From positions 1 through 19,432 of the forward strand of contig JBGTFE010000120.1 in the NCBI GenBank assembly GCA_041747435.1: a stretch of DNA of 19,432 bases. The letters run 5' to 3'. The notes beneath the pieces were generated by a model. The model was not told the origin of the DNA. It did no database searches and was given only the letters and a program-made list of their open reading frames with translations. Positions 7,211 through 13,925 of this stretch are shown here, piece after piece; within the stretch, counting starts at the first letter, position 1; every line of letters starts with the position of its first letter. The translations under genes were made by a program, and so were the position numbers. The DNA is from JBGTFE01 sp041747435 (GTDB taxonomy: Bacteria; Acidobacteriota; Blastocatellia; Pyrinomonadales; Pyrinomonadaceae).

Positions 7211-7621
7211 TTAGGCGTCCGCATTCGCGGGAAAATCAGGATCGACTTCGTTAAAAGCAAAATCTCCGCCATCCCCGACCAGACCTTTAACTAAATCATC
7301 GTCATCATTCATCATATATCCATCGGTTGCGCCGCCGACGGAATCTATCGAACAGATTCCGCCGCTGCCCATGTATGCCAGCGCTCTAGGTCCCCACGTC
7401 TCGCCGAACATTCCGTCACGACCCCGAAGACGCCGCAATTGCTTGTTATTGACGGCGAATTCTTTCATATAATCGCGCCATGCATCAGACTCGATTCCGC
7501 CCAAAACTGCGGCGGTAGCCAGTTCGGCAAGGTCTATTTGCTCCTGCCGCGTGCCTGTGGGGTTTGTCATGAACTTTGCTCTTCTTGCCCGTAATGTCTC
7601 TATTATTGTTTTTTGTGCCAT
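7211..7621 (-). CDS. Unrecognised 136-residue acidic/Gly-rich protein, candidate modified precursor
   Basis: The ATG at 7621 has AGGAG 8 bases upstream. I recognise no family. The N-terminal half (residues 1-70) is charged and helical, including IDLAELATAAVLGG (29-42), which resembles a leader, and a basic stretch QLRRLRGRDG (61-70). The C-terminal half is rich in Gly, Asp, Met and aromatic residues: GETWGPRALAYMGSGGICS (73-91), an Asp run (106-109) and GDGGD (116-120). There is one Cys (90), preceded by Ser86 (Ser-x3-Cys) and followed by Ser91, Ser94 and Thr99. Tyr83, Tyr102 and Trp76 are nearby. No signal peptide or membrane helix. It lies between a haem peroxidase and a LanKC-like enzyme on the same strand, which suggests that it is their shared substrate. 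It lacks the labionin pattern Ser-x2-Ser-x3-Cys and is long for a class III precursor, so a non-RiPP partner protein remains possible. Confidence 0.65.
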   Translation of the reverse strand: MAQKTIIETLRARRAKFMTNPTGTRQEQIDLAELATAAVLGGIESDAWRDYMKEFAVNNKQLRRLRGRDGMFGETWGPRALAYMGSGGICSIDSVGGATDGYMMNDDDDLVKGLVGDGGDFAFNEVDPDFPANADA

Positions 7622-7706
7622 TTCATTTTCTCCTTTTTTTGTTTTTTTTTATTCGAAAGAAAACGGATTGCCCGTTCTGCCCAAAATCTGTAAATCCCGC
7701 GCGGCT

Positions 7707-9203
7707 TCAGCCAATCGGGTTTAAGTCGCCGACAAAATTTAAAAGGTCAGCCATCTCGTATTTGTCCCGCTTTTGTCCACCGTAGAGATAGGGACGCCAC
7801 TCGGGCGCATCAAGTATCGAGTATGGGCTGATTTTCATCAGTCCAACCATAGTTTCAGCGACGATCCGGCTGCCGACAGGACCGAGCCGGTCTGTACCCG
7901 GATCTTCGTTAGGTGTAAGCTCCGCCTCTTTTAGAATGTAATACCAAAGCGGTGTTTTTTCGCCGAATATCGGTTTGAGCGATGCGTCCATGTTTTTAGA
8001 GATTTCATTCGGACTGATAGCGGCACCAACTCCGTACAACTTTTCAGCGACTGCCTGACCGGTCGGAAGTCCTAACATTCGTCCGCGAAACAGATTGCGA
8101 ACAGGCAAGGAGGATTTATAAGTCTCCAAACTGCCCGTCTCGTCAGGCATCAACTTTTTAAATTGTTCGATGATTGTGGTGTCGATCTTGGAAGCAAAAT
8201 TTAACAATTTATATGAATCGTTGATCCCCTTAAAATCGTAAAATCGTGTCCAATCTATTATCCAGCGGCTCGGTATTGACGGGATTGGCAAGAAGAAATT
8301 CGCGTCGTCGTCCCACAAAAATGCATTTTGCATCTTGCCTCGCGCCGTAAAGTCGCTAAGGTCTTTAATCGATCCCTTTGGGAATTCGCGGTTCCAGTTG
8401 AAATTTCTTGAAACCATGCTGTGCCCCATCCGAAACGCCGCGACCGAAAATTCGACCGGCATGAACGGTCTCTCTGGATCGGGATTGTAATCCCTTTGCG
8501 CGCCGGTTTGAACGGCATTAATTACTTCCTGTAAAATTTCCGGTATAACCACTCTGGGTAAAAAATCTTTAAGAACGATCCATTGGAAATGTCGGATGAC
8601 GACTTCTTGTACCGGTTCGAGATTCGTGACGCGGTCATCACCCTTGAATTCTCTTTTAACGACGGCATTATGAAATTTTATGAATGCTACATGAGTTTGC
8701 GCGATCGCCAAATTTTCATCTTGACGCGGATCCTGAATCAGGGCGAATTGTCTTTCTTTCGTCGGCGGAGGCGTGGCAGAGAATTGTGCGTTTCTTAGCA
8801 GATCATTGGGAAAGGCATTCGGCACGAATACTCCCGGAGTAGTGTCGCCTAATCTTAGCAATATGCTGTCCGCGCTTTTATACAAACGCGAACTTTCACC
8901 GGTCGGACCATCCCCGTAAAGAACATCGAGATCGAAAACCGGGTTTCGATGATTTTCAAGCGTATTCGGGTCTGTTTTCCCACAAGGAAAAGTGGCACCC
9001 TGCGGATCGCGAGCCATATCATGATCGATAAATTGACCGAGAAAAGTATAACCCGCCGGCAGTGTTGACGGTTTATCGTTTGCGTCAATGTGCATGCTCA
9101 TTCCCAGCGAAATTAGTTGTTCATCAGTAGGTTCGAACGCATTTAGGGCGTCAAACATTTTCCCGTAAGTACAAAGAACTTTTGGTGTCGGATTTCCGTT
9201 CAT
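7707..9203 (-). CDS. Animal-type haem peroxidase, cytoplasmic
   Basis: 498 residues. The ATG at 9203 is preceded by GGAGGA at good spacing and is preferred over the ATG at 9224. It belongs to the animal haem peroxidase superfamily (PF03098 type). GQFIDHD (56-62) supplies Gln57, Asp60 and distal His61, equivalent to Gln91/Asp94/His95 of myeloperoxidase. NPVFDLDVLYG (87-97) resembles the calcium loop. DPRQDEN gives Arg160 and Glu163, matching Arg239/Glu242. FSVAAFRMGHSMV (252-264) holds proximal His261. The haem-ester Asp and Glu are both present, so covalent haem is possible; Asn replaces the Met that forms the sulfonium link in myeloperoxidase. There is no signal peptide, unlike secreted relatives, so it should act in the cytoplasm. 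It is first in a leftward group with the 136-residue protein (85 bases on) and the LanKC-like gene. An oxidative modification of that protein is plausible; peroxide defence is the alternative. Confidence 0.88.
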   Translation of the reverse strand: MNGNPTPKVLCTYGKMFDALNAFEPTDEQLISLGMSMHIDANDKPSTLPAGYTFLGQFIDHDMARDPQGATFPCGKTDPNTLENHRNPVFDLDVLYGDGPTGESSRLYKSADSILLRLGDTTPGVFVPNAFPNDLLRNAQFSATPPPTKERQFALIQDPRQDENLAIAQTHVAFIKFHNAVVKREFKGDDRVTNLEPVQEVVIRHFQWIVLKDFLPRVVIPEILQEVINAVQTGAQRDYNPDPERPFMPVEFSVAAFRMGHSMVSRNFNWNREFPKGSIKDLSDFTARGKMQNAFLWDDDANFFLPIPSIPSRWIIDWTRFYDFKGINDSYKLLNFASKIDTTIIEQFKKLMPDETGSLETYKSSLPVRNLFRGRMLGLPTGQAVAEKLYGVGAAISPNEISKNMDASLKPIFGEKTPLWYYILKEAELTPNEDPGTDRLGPVGSRIVAETMVGLMKISPYSILDAPEWRPYLYGGQKRDKYEMADLLNFVGDLNPIG

Positions 9204-9648
9204 TTTGATTCCTCCAATGCGCATTTCCCGATCCCCTAATTTTCAACAAAAGCGCACGGCAGATAAAACTAGAATACTTCCCGGTTATCTGATTTCTGAA
9301 TGTCTAACTAATTTTATTTTGGAAATTCATATTACGCTTTTTTTGAACTTTTGCAACAAAAATATTTAGGCATTCATACCAGAAACGTCCCAGAACGACA
9401 CCAGAGATATCATTTCTTTGTTTTCAAATAAAAAAACAATCTCGTGCGCTTCAGCGAAACGATCTTAGAATTCGCAAATTGAATAAAATCGGCAATTTTA
9501 CGAAATGGTTCGTGGCTGCCAAATTTCTAAGCGAATTTACATCCACTCGGCAGACCCGGAATCGCCTCGCGAATCTTGATAAAAAAGTAAAGAATTGGTA
9601 GTCTAAATGACGGATCGAGTGAAAATTTTTTCTAACCGGGTGAAAACA
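9204..9648. other. Gene-free divergent intergenic region
   Basis: 445 A+T-rich bases between the leftward peroxidase gene and the rightward Rrf2/suf operon. I see no convincing coding frame and no RNA gene. It must carry the promoters of both transcription units. A 6-bp inverted repeat (AAATTG/CAATTT) near 9476-9499 is too short to interpret. I did not find a convincing IscR-type operator. Confidence 0.7.
9329..9356 (-). promoter_or_regulatory. Possible sigma-70-like promoter of the peroxidase group
   Basis: On the minus strand TTGCAA (9356-9351) and TAATAT (9334-9329) are separated by 16 bases, each matching four of six consensus positions. It lies about 125 bases upstream of the ATG at 9203. 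In A+T-rich DNA such matches arise by chance. Confidence 0.3.
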
Positions 9649-10131
9649 ATGAAAATATCGGCACAGGAAGAATACGGATTGCGTTGTTTGTTGCAGCTCG
9701 CGAACTTGCAGGAAAGCGAGAGTTTGACGCTGCCGCAGATCGCCGAGCGCGAAGGAATTTCGGCGGCGAACGCCGGAAAATTGATGTGGCTTTTGAATAA
9801 AGCCGGATTTGTGAACGCAACGCGCGGCACAAAAGGCGGTTACAGTTTGGCGCGTCCGGCAAGCGAAGTTTATTTAAACGAAGTCATCAAAGTTCTGGAC
9901 GCGGACGAGATCAGCGCGCATTGCGAAAGCTACACCGGCGTGCTTGATTCGTGTATTCACAAAGGCGACTGCGGAATTCGCCCGGTGATCGTCGGGCTTC
10001 ACGAAATTGTCGAAAACGCGTTATCGCAAATCACGTTATCGCAACTTGTCGGCACGGAAGCAAAGGTAGATGAACGATTTCACCGCATACAGGGAATTCA
10101 CCGCACAATAGAGCCGCAGGTGGTTAATTAA
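9649..10131 (+). CDS. Rrf2-family transcriptional regulator (IscR/SufR-like) of the suf operon
   Basis: 160 residues from the ATG at 9649, chosen because Rrf2 proteins begin MKISAQEEYGLRCLL; an upstream ATG at 9607 would add 14 unusual residues. The winged helix-turn-helix covers about residues 1-80, with the wing at RGTKGGYSLARP (59-70). The cluster-binding region holds His91, Cys92, Cys102 and Cys108. E. coli IscR uses Cys92, Cys98, Cys104 and His107, so a [2Fe-2S] cluster is likely although the Cys spacing is wider. It is followed by sufB after 3 bases, so it is the first gene of the operon and probably represses it when clusters are plentiful, including itself. A short C-terminal tail follows residue 140. 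Confidence 0.9.
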   Translation: MKISAQEEYGLRCLLQLANLQESESLTLPQIAEREGISAANAGKLMWLLNKAGFVNATRGTKGGYSLARPASEVYLNEVIKVLDADEISAHCESYTGVLDSCIHKGDCGIRPVIVGLHEIVENALSQITLSQLVGTEAKVDERFHRIQGIHRTIEPQVVN

Positions 10132-10134
10132 ATT

Positions 10135-11574
10135 ATGTCAACAGCAGCAGAATTACTAACAAACAGGGAATATAAATACGGTTTCACGACCGACATCGAG
10201 ACCGACACGATCGCCAAAGGCTTGTCCGAAGATACCGTTCGGCTTATTTCCGAGAAGAAAAACGAACCCGAATGGCTTCTGCAGTTTCGTCTGAAAGCTT
10301 ATCGGCATTGGCTGACGATGAAAGAGCCGGATTATTGGGCGAATTTTGATTATCCGCGCATTGATTTTCAAAACATTTCGTATTATTCCGCGCCGAAACA
10401 AAAAGCGAAAAAGCAAAGTTTGGATGAGGTCGATCCGGAATTGTTGAGAACGTTTGAGAAGCTCGGAATCCCGCTGACCGAACAAAAAATGCTTGCAAAC
10501 GTCGCGGTTGACGCGGTTTTCGATTCGGTTTCTGTCGCCACGACTTACAAAGCAAAGCTCAAAAAAGCGGGCGTGATCTTTTGTTCTTTTACCGAAGCGG
10601 TCGCCGATTATCCTGAATTGATCCAGAAATATCTCGGTTCGGTCGTGCCGACTTCGGATAACTATTACGCGGCTCTGAATTCGGCGGTTTTTTCGGACGG
10701 TTCGTTCGTTTTTATCCCGAAAGGCGTGCGCTGTCCGATGGAACTTTCGACTTATTTTCGCATCAACACACAGGATTCGGGACAATTTGAACGCACATTG
10801 ATCGTCGCCGAAGAAGACGGTTACGTCGCATACAATGAAGGTTGTACTGCCCCACAGTTCGACACGAATCAACTGCACGCGGCGGTTGTCGAACTCGTCG
10901 CTCTGGACGATGCGGAAATTAAATATTCGACCGTCCAGAATTGGTATGCAGGTGACGAAAACGGCAAAGGTGGAATTTATAATTTTGTGACCAAACGCGG
11001 TGCGTGTCGCGGGAAAAATTCAAAAATTTCGTGGACGCAGGTTGAAACCGGAAGTGCGATAACGTGGAAATATCCGTCGGTGATTTTGCAAGGCGACAAT
11101 TCCATCGGCGAATTTTATTCGGTCGCGTTGACGAATAACAAACAGGTTGCCGACACGGGAACGAAAATGATTCATCTCGGCAAAAACACGCGCAGCACGA
11201 TTATCTCGAAAGGAATTTCCGCCGGACGTTCGAACAATTCGTATCGCGGCTTGGTCAAAATAATGCCGAAAGCGGCGGGCGCGAGAAACTACACGCAATG
11301 CGATTCGATGTTGATCGGCGGCAAGAGCGAGGCGAACACTTTTCCGTATATCGAGGTGATGAACAACACTGCCCGTGTCGAACACGAAGCGACGACTTCC
11401 AAGATCAGCGAAGAGCAATTGTTTTATCTCCAACAACGCGGCATCTCGCAGGAAGACGCGGTTTCGCTCATCATCAACGGTTTCTGCAAAGAAGTTTTCC
11501 GCGAGCTGCCGATGGAATATGCGGTGGAAGCAACAAAACTTTTGGGATTGAAATTGGAAGGCAGCGTTGGTTAA
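10135..11574 (+). CDS. sufB: Fe-S cluster assembly scaffold protein SufB
   Basis: 479 residues, normal for SufB. With SufC and SufD it forms the SufBC2D scaffold in the cytoplasm on which clusters are built from SufS-derived sulfur. The C-terminal beta-helix core is strongly conserved: EGCTAPQFDTNQLHAA with Cys237, SAITWKYPSVILQGDNSIGE, DTGTKMIHLGKNT, and TQCDSMLIG with Cys389, the counterpart of E. coli Cys405 that participates in cluster assembly with SufD His360. The end EVFRELPMEYAVEATKLL is typical. It starts 3 bases after the regulator gene. Instead of sufC it is followed by a 2.3-kb insertion of small genes before sufC resumes at 13926. Confidence 0.97.
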   Translation: MSTAAELLTNREYKYGFTTDIETDTIAKGLSEDTVRLISEKKNEPEWLLQFRLKAYRHWLTMKEPDYWANFDYPRIDFQNISYYSAPKQKAKKQSLDEVDPELLRTFEKLGIPLTEQKMLANVAVDAVFDSVSVATTYKAKLKKAGVIFCSFTEAVADYPELIQKYLGSVVPTSDNYYAALNSAVFSDGSFVFIPKGVRCPMELSTYFRINTQDSGQFERTLIVAEEDGYVAYNEGCTAPQFDTNQLHAAVVELVALDDAEIKYSTVQNWYAGDENGKGGIYNFVTKRGACRGKNSKISWTQVETGSAITWKYPSVILQGDNSIGEFYSVALTNNKQVADTGTKMIHLGKNTRSTIISKGISAGRSNNSYRGLVKIMPKAAGARNYTQCDSMLIGGKSEANTFPYIEVMNNTARVEHEATTSKISEEQLFYLQQRGISQEDAVSLIINGFCKEVFRELPMEYAVEATKLLGLKLEGSVG

Positions 11575-11588
11575 TAAATAATTTGTAG

Positions 11589-11610
11589 GGGCGACGGTTT
11601 GTCCTCGCCC
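11589..11610. repeat. Short hairpin after sufB, possible repeat remnant
   Basis: GGGCGA (11589-11594) pairs with TCGCCC (11605-11610) over a 10-base loop, in the 46-base gap between sufB and the next gene. The sequence GTAGGGGCGAC resembles the end of a dispersed palindromic repeat. No T-run follows, so it is not an obvious terminator and the operon probably continues. Confidence 0.45.
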
Positions 11611-11620
11611 GAACTTTACA

Positions 11621-11878
11621 ATGAGTAAAATCAACATTGAAATTTCGCAAGATGACGCAATCGTGTTGTTTGAATTTTTTGAAAGATTTGAGGAAAAAGA
11701 AGAACTATATTTTGTTCATCCGTCCGAATACATTTCATTGATGAAAATTTCCGCGCAAATAGATAAAAGCACTCCAGCAATGTTTAACAAAAATTATGGT
11801 GAAATTCTGAAACAAGCGCGTGAAAAATTTGCCGAAGGTTTTGAAAGTGATTTTCCTACGTTGAGAGAAGAAATATGA
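11621..11878 (+). CDS. Small acidic protein of unknown function, paired with a HicB-like gene
   Basis: 85 residues, family not recognised with certainty. The N-terminal part, DDAIVLFEFFERFEEKEEL (11-29), is a likely amphipathic helix. The C-terminal part, NKNYGEILKQAREKFAEGF (56-74), is a second. It is acidic overall, with no Cys and no membrane helix. Its stop codon overlaps the ATG of the next gene (ATGA), so the pair is translationally coupled. Small acidic proteins of this shape often accompany toxin-antitoxin-like genes, so it may be a partner of the HicB-like protein; that is inference from position only. No clear ribosome-binding site is visible, and it may be translated by readthrough coupling from sufB. 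Confidence 0.7.
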   Translation: MSKINIEISQDDAIVLFEFFERFEEKEELYFVHPSEYISLMKISAQIDKSTPAMFNKNYGEILKQAREKFAEGFESDFPTLREEI

Positions 11879-12039
11879 ATTTGGCAATTGAACTTGAACA
11901 AGAAGATGACGGACGCTGGATTGCGGAAATTGACGCGCTGAACGGCGTTTTGGTTTGTGACGAAACGCGTGAAGATGCGATTCGGAAAGTAAAAACTCTG
12001 GCTTTGCGCGTGATCGACCGCTTAGAAAACAAGAATTAA
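11875..12039 (+). CDS. HicB-like antitoxin-type small protein
   Basis: 54 residues; the ATG overlaps the previous stop by four bases. It begins MNLAIELEQEDDGRWIAEID, then LNGVLVCDETREDAIRKVK and a final helix TLALRVIDRL. This is the partial RNase H-like fold of HicB antitoxins: two strands with DGRW, the Gly-containing turn, and the T-R-E-D/E-A-I helix. HicB usually neutralises the RNase toxin HicA and represses its own operon through an added DNA-binding domain. Here no HicA (small dsRBD-like protein with a catalytic His) is next to it and there is no DNA-binding tail, so it is an orphan or partners with the 85-residue protein upstream. The MntA gene starts 4 bases downstream. Confidence 0.75.
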   Translation: MNLAIELEQEDDGRWIAEIDALNGVLVCDETREDAIRKVKTLALRVIDRLENKN

Positions 12040-12043
12040 AAAA

Positions 12044-12361
12044 ATGTATTTAAGCGAATCGGACAAACAAAAAATCATCGAAATTTGCAAGCGCAATGAT
12101 ATTTCCTATTGCGCGGTTTTCGGTTCGTTTGCTCGCGGCGAAGGCAATAGCAAAAGCGATGTTGATTTGTTAGTTCGGCTTTCGAGAAGAATGGGTTTTG
12201 AATTTTTCGGAATTCAATTAGAGCTAGAAGAGGCATTGGGACGAAAAGTCGACTTAGCGACCGAAGGATGTTTGAGTTCCTACATCCGTGACAACGTGAT
12301 GTCCAATTTACAGGTAATTTATGAAGATAAGCAATTCGCTCCGGTTGCGTCATATTCTTGA
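12044..12361 (+). CDS. mntA: MNT-type nucleotidyltransferase antitoxin (MntA family)
   Basis: 105 residues, normal for minimal nucleotidyltransferases. The active-site motif GSFARGEGNSKSDVD covers residues 27-41 with Asp39 and Asp41, and Asp70 in RKVDL is the likely third metal ligand, so it appears catalytically intact. In HEPN/MNT toxin-antitoxin systems, MntA transfers AMP to a Tyr of the HepT toxin and silences it. The HepT partner follows directly and overlaps by 41 bases, which fixes the pairing. The gene lies within the suf operon between sufB and sufC. Confidence 0.88.
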   Translation: MYLSESDKQKIIEICKRNDISYCAVFGSFARGEGNSKSDVDLLVRLSRRMGFEFFGIQLELEEALGRKVDLATEGCLSSYIRDNVMSNLQVIYEDKQFAPVASYS

Positions 12362-12662
12362 TGCAATTGCAAAAATCGAACGTTATCTGGAGAACTTCGA
12401 TGAAGCGAATTTTCGCTCAGACGAAAGAACGCAGGATGCAATTATTCGACAGCTTGAAATCATCGGTGAGGCATCGACGAATTTAACCACCGAACTGCGT
12501 GATAAAAATCCGCAGATCCCGTGGGAAAAACTAACGGCGGTGCGGAATCGCATCGCGCACGGTTATTTTACGATAAATCTTGAGATCGTTTGGGATATTA
12601 CGCAAAACGATTTGTCCCGACTGCAAACCGAAGTCGAACAAATGTTGGAGAAGCTAAGTTGA
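12321..12662 (+). CDS. hepT: HEPN-domain toxin (HepT/DUF86 family)
   Basis: 113 residues, all-helical, matching the HEPN/DUF86 RNase family. The R-x4-H motif with the modifiable Tyr is present as RNRIAHGY: Arg75, His80 and Tyr82. Family knowledge: Arg and His form the RNase active site, and Tyr is AMPylated by MntA. QLEIIGEAS (44-52) and NPQIPWEKL (63-71) are further family hallmarks. The first 41 bases overlap the antitoxin gene, and its TGA stop overlaps the TTG start of the RidA gene, so expression of all three is coupled. The motif is intact, so the toxin may still be active. Confidence 0.88.
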   Translation: MKISNSLRLRHILDAIAKIERYLENFDEANFRSDERTQDAIIRQLEIIGEASTNLTTELRDKNPQIPWEKLTAVRNRIAHGYFTINLEIVWDITQNDLSRLQTEVEQMLEKLS

Positions 12663-13045
12663 AAAAAATCAATTTGCCGAACGCGCCTGAACCGGTCGGG
12701 CATTATTCTTCAGCCGTTGAGCATAACGGCTTAATTTTTGTGTCGGGACAATTGCCGCGCGATGCGGTTACAGGCGAAATCGAAAACGGCGCGATCGAAG
12801 CGCAGACCGAACTCGCGCTCAGAAACGTCGAGCAAGTTTTGTTTGCCGCCGGCAGCGATCTACAGCATGTTTTGCAGTTTACGATCTACGTTTCGGACAT
12901 AGAGCTTTGGGGAAAAGTTAACGAAACATACGCGCGAATCTTGGGCGAACACAAACCGGCGCGTGCGATCGTTCCGGTAAAGGATTTGCATTTTGATACA
13001 AAGATTGAAATTCAGGCGATCGCGACGGTGAAAAACGGCGTTTAG
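12659..13045 (+). CDS. ridA: RidA family enamine/imine deaminase
   Basis: 128 residues from a TTG at 12659. This start is chosen because the family begins at KKINLPNAPEPVGHYSSA, GGAG lies about 9 bases upstream, and the TTG overlaps the HepT stop. An upstream ATG at 12590 lies inside hepT. Conserved features: VGHYSSA (13-19), IFVSGQLPRD (26-35), and Arg102 in ARAIVPV, the counterpart of E. coli Arg105 that binds the imine. RidA hydrolyses reactive 2-aminoacrylate and related imines made by PLP enzymes from Ser or Cys, which protects other PLP enzymes. Neighbouring SufS is a PLP enzyme acting on Cys, so the placement makes metabolic sense. The stop codon lies inside the palindromic repeat beginning at 13041. 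Confidence 0.92.
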   Translation: MKKINLPNAPEPVGHYSSAVEHNGLIFVSGQLPRDAVTGEIENGAIEAQTELALRNVEQVLFAAGSDLQHVLQFTIYVSDIELWGKVNETYARILGEHKPARAIVPVKDLHFDTKIEIQAIATVKNGV

Positions 13046-13104
13046 AGTTCACGCTTTAGCGTGCCTTTGTTTAGCGAAAGACAAACTAAAGTTTGAACTC
13101 TAAA
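13041..13104. repeat. 64-bp palindromic repeat between the RidA and PhzF genes
   Basis: Inverted arms of 19 bases, 13041-13059 and 13086-13104, differ at two positions; each reads TTTAGAGTTCA from its outer end. The left arm contains the RidA stop codon (13043-13045). An inner motif CACGCTTTAGCGTG (13050-13063) is itself palindromic. No T-run follows on the plus strand. It could terminate weakly, stabilise mRNA, or simply be a dispersed repeat; it is unlike the repeats in the M1 gene. Confidence 0.8.
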
Positions 13105-13120
13105 CTATTGAGCACAATTT

Positions 13121-13909
13121 ATGAATCTTCAAATTTTTCAGGTTGATGCTTTTACAAAAGCGACGTTTGCGGGAAATCCGGCAGCGGTTTGCCCTTTGAA
13201 AGAATGGCTTGACGACGAAACCATGCAAAAGATCGCGGCAGAAAATAATCTGGCAGAAACGGCGTTTTTTGTTCCGAAAGACGATCATTATGAAATTCGC
13301 TGGTTTACGCCTGTCGCCGAAGTGAATCTTTGCGGGCACGCGACGCTTGGCTCGGCATTTGTGATCTTCAATTGCCTTCATTTAGAAGATCAATTTATCA
13401 GGTTTGTTTCGCCGCGAAGTGGAGAGCTTGCCGTCGAAAAACAAGGCGATGTTTTGGTTTTGGATTTTCCGCGCTACGGCGTTAACGAGATCGAAATTGA
13501 TAAAAACCTGGTTGCAGCCGTCGGCAAAAAACCTTTGCAAACGTGGGAAACGCAAGGGAATATGGTGATGATGCTTTTTGAAAATGAGAGCGATGTCGCT
13601 GGAATTAAGCCGGATTTCTCGGCTCTGAGCAATATCGAATTTGACGGGATTATCGTTACTGCGAAAGGCGATTCGGCAGATTTTGTTTCGCGGATGTTTG
13701 CGCCGCGCCTCGGAATTCCCGAAGATCCCGTTACCGGAGCGATCCATTGCAGTTTGATTCCGTTTTGGGCGGAAAGATTAGGAAAAGAAACGCTTTACGC
13801 GCGGCAAATTTCAAAGCGCGGCGGCGAATTATTTTGCGCGCTCGCAAACGATCGGGTAAAGATCGGCGGAAATGCGGCGCTTTATTTGAAAGGCGAGATT
13901 TTTATTTAA
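13121..13909 (+). CDS. PhzF family isomerase
   Basis: 262 residues, normal for the family. It begins IFQVDAFTKATFAGNPAAVC (5-24), the PhzF start signature. The catalytic Glu46 is in NNLAETAFF, and NLCGHATLGSAF (69-80) and the later DPVTGAIHCSL match the two-lobed diaminopimelate-epimerase-like fold. PhzF of phenazine synthesis isomerises a dihydro-hydroxyanthranilate; most homologues outside phenazine clusters have unknown substrates, and no other phenazine gene is here. It is cytoplasmic. It lies after the RidA gene and 16 bases before sufC, inside the suf operon; the functional link is unclear. Confidence 0.9.
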   Translation: MNLQIFQVDAFTKATFAGNPAAVCPLKEWLDDETMQKIAAENNLAETAFFVPKDDHYEIRWFTPVAEVNLCGHATLGSAFVIFNCLHLEDQFIRFVSPRSGELAVEKQGDVLVLDFPRYGVNEIEIDKNLVAAVGKKPLQTWETQGNMVMMLFENESDVAGIKPDFSALSNIEFDGIIVTAKGDSADFVSRMFAPRLGIPEDPVTGAIHCSLIPFWAERLGKETLYARQISKRGGELFCALANDRVKIGGNAALYLKGEIFI

Positions 13910-13925
13910 AGGAAGAATTTAGAAA

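Noticed and set aside
7633..7650. Run of T on the plus strand as a terminator
   Set aside because: The genes here run on the minus strand, where it reads as an A-run just upstream of the AGGAG ribosome-binding site of the 136-residue protein gene; no stem precedes it.
9204..9648. IscR-type operator or small RNA upstream of the Rrf2 gene
   Set aside because: No convincing palindromic operator or stable hairpin with a T-run was seen; only A+T-rich sequence and chance short repeats.
10156..10878. Long minus-strand open frame (240 codons) opposite sufB
   Set aside because: It mirrors the codon bias of sufB, is rich in Arg/Phe/Ile as antisense shadows are, and has no recognisable domain or ribosome-binding site.
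11875..12361. HicA toxin partner for the HicB-like gene
   Set aside because: The next gene is a clear nucleotidyltransferase (GSFARG, two Asp), and no small basic dsRBD-like frame was found around it.
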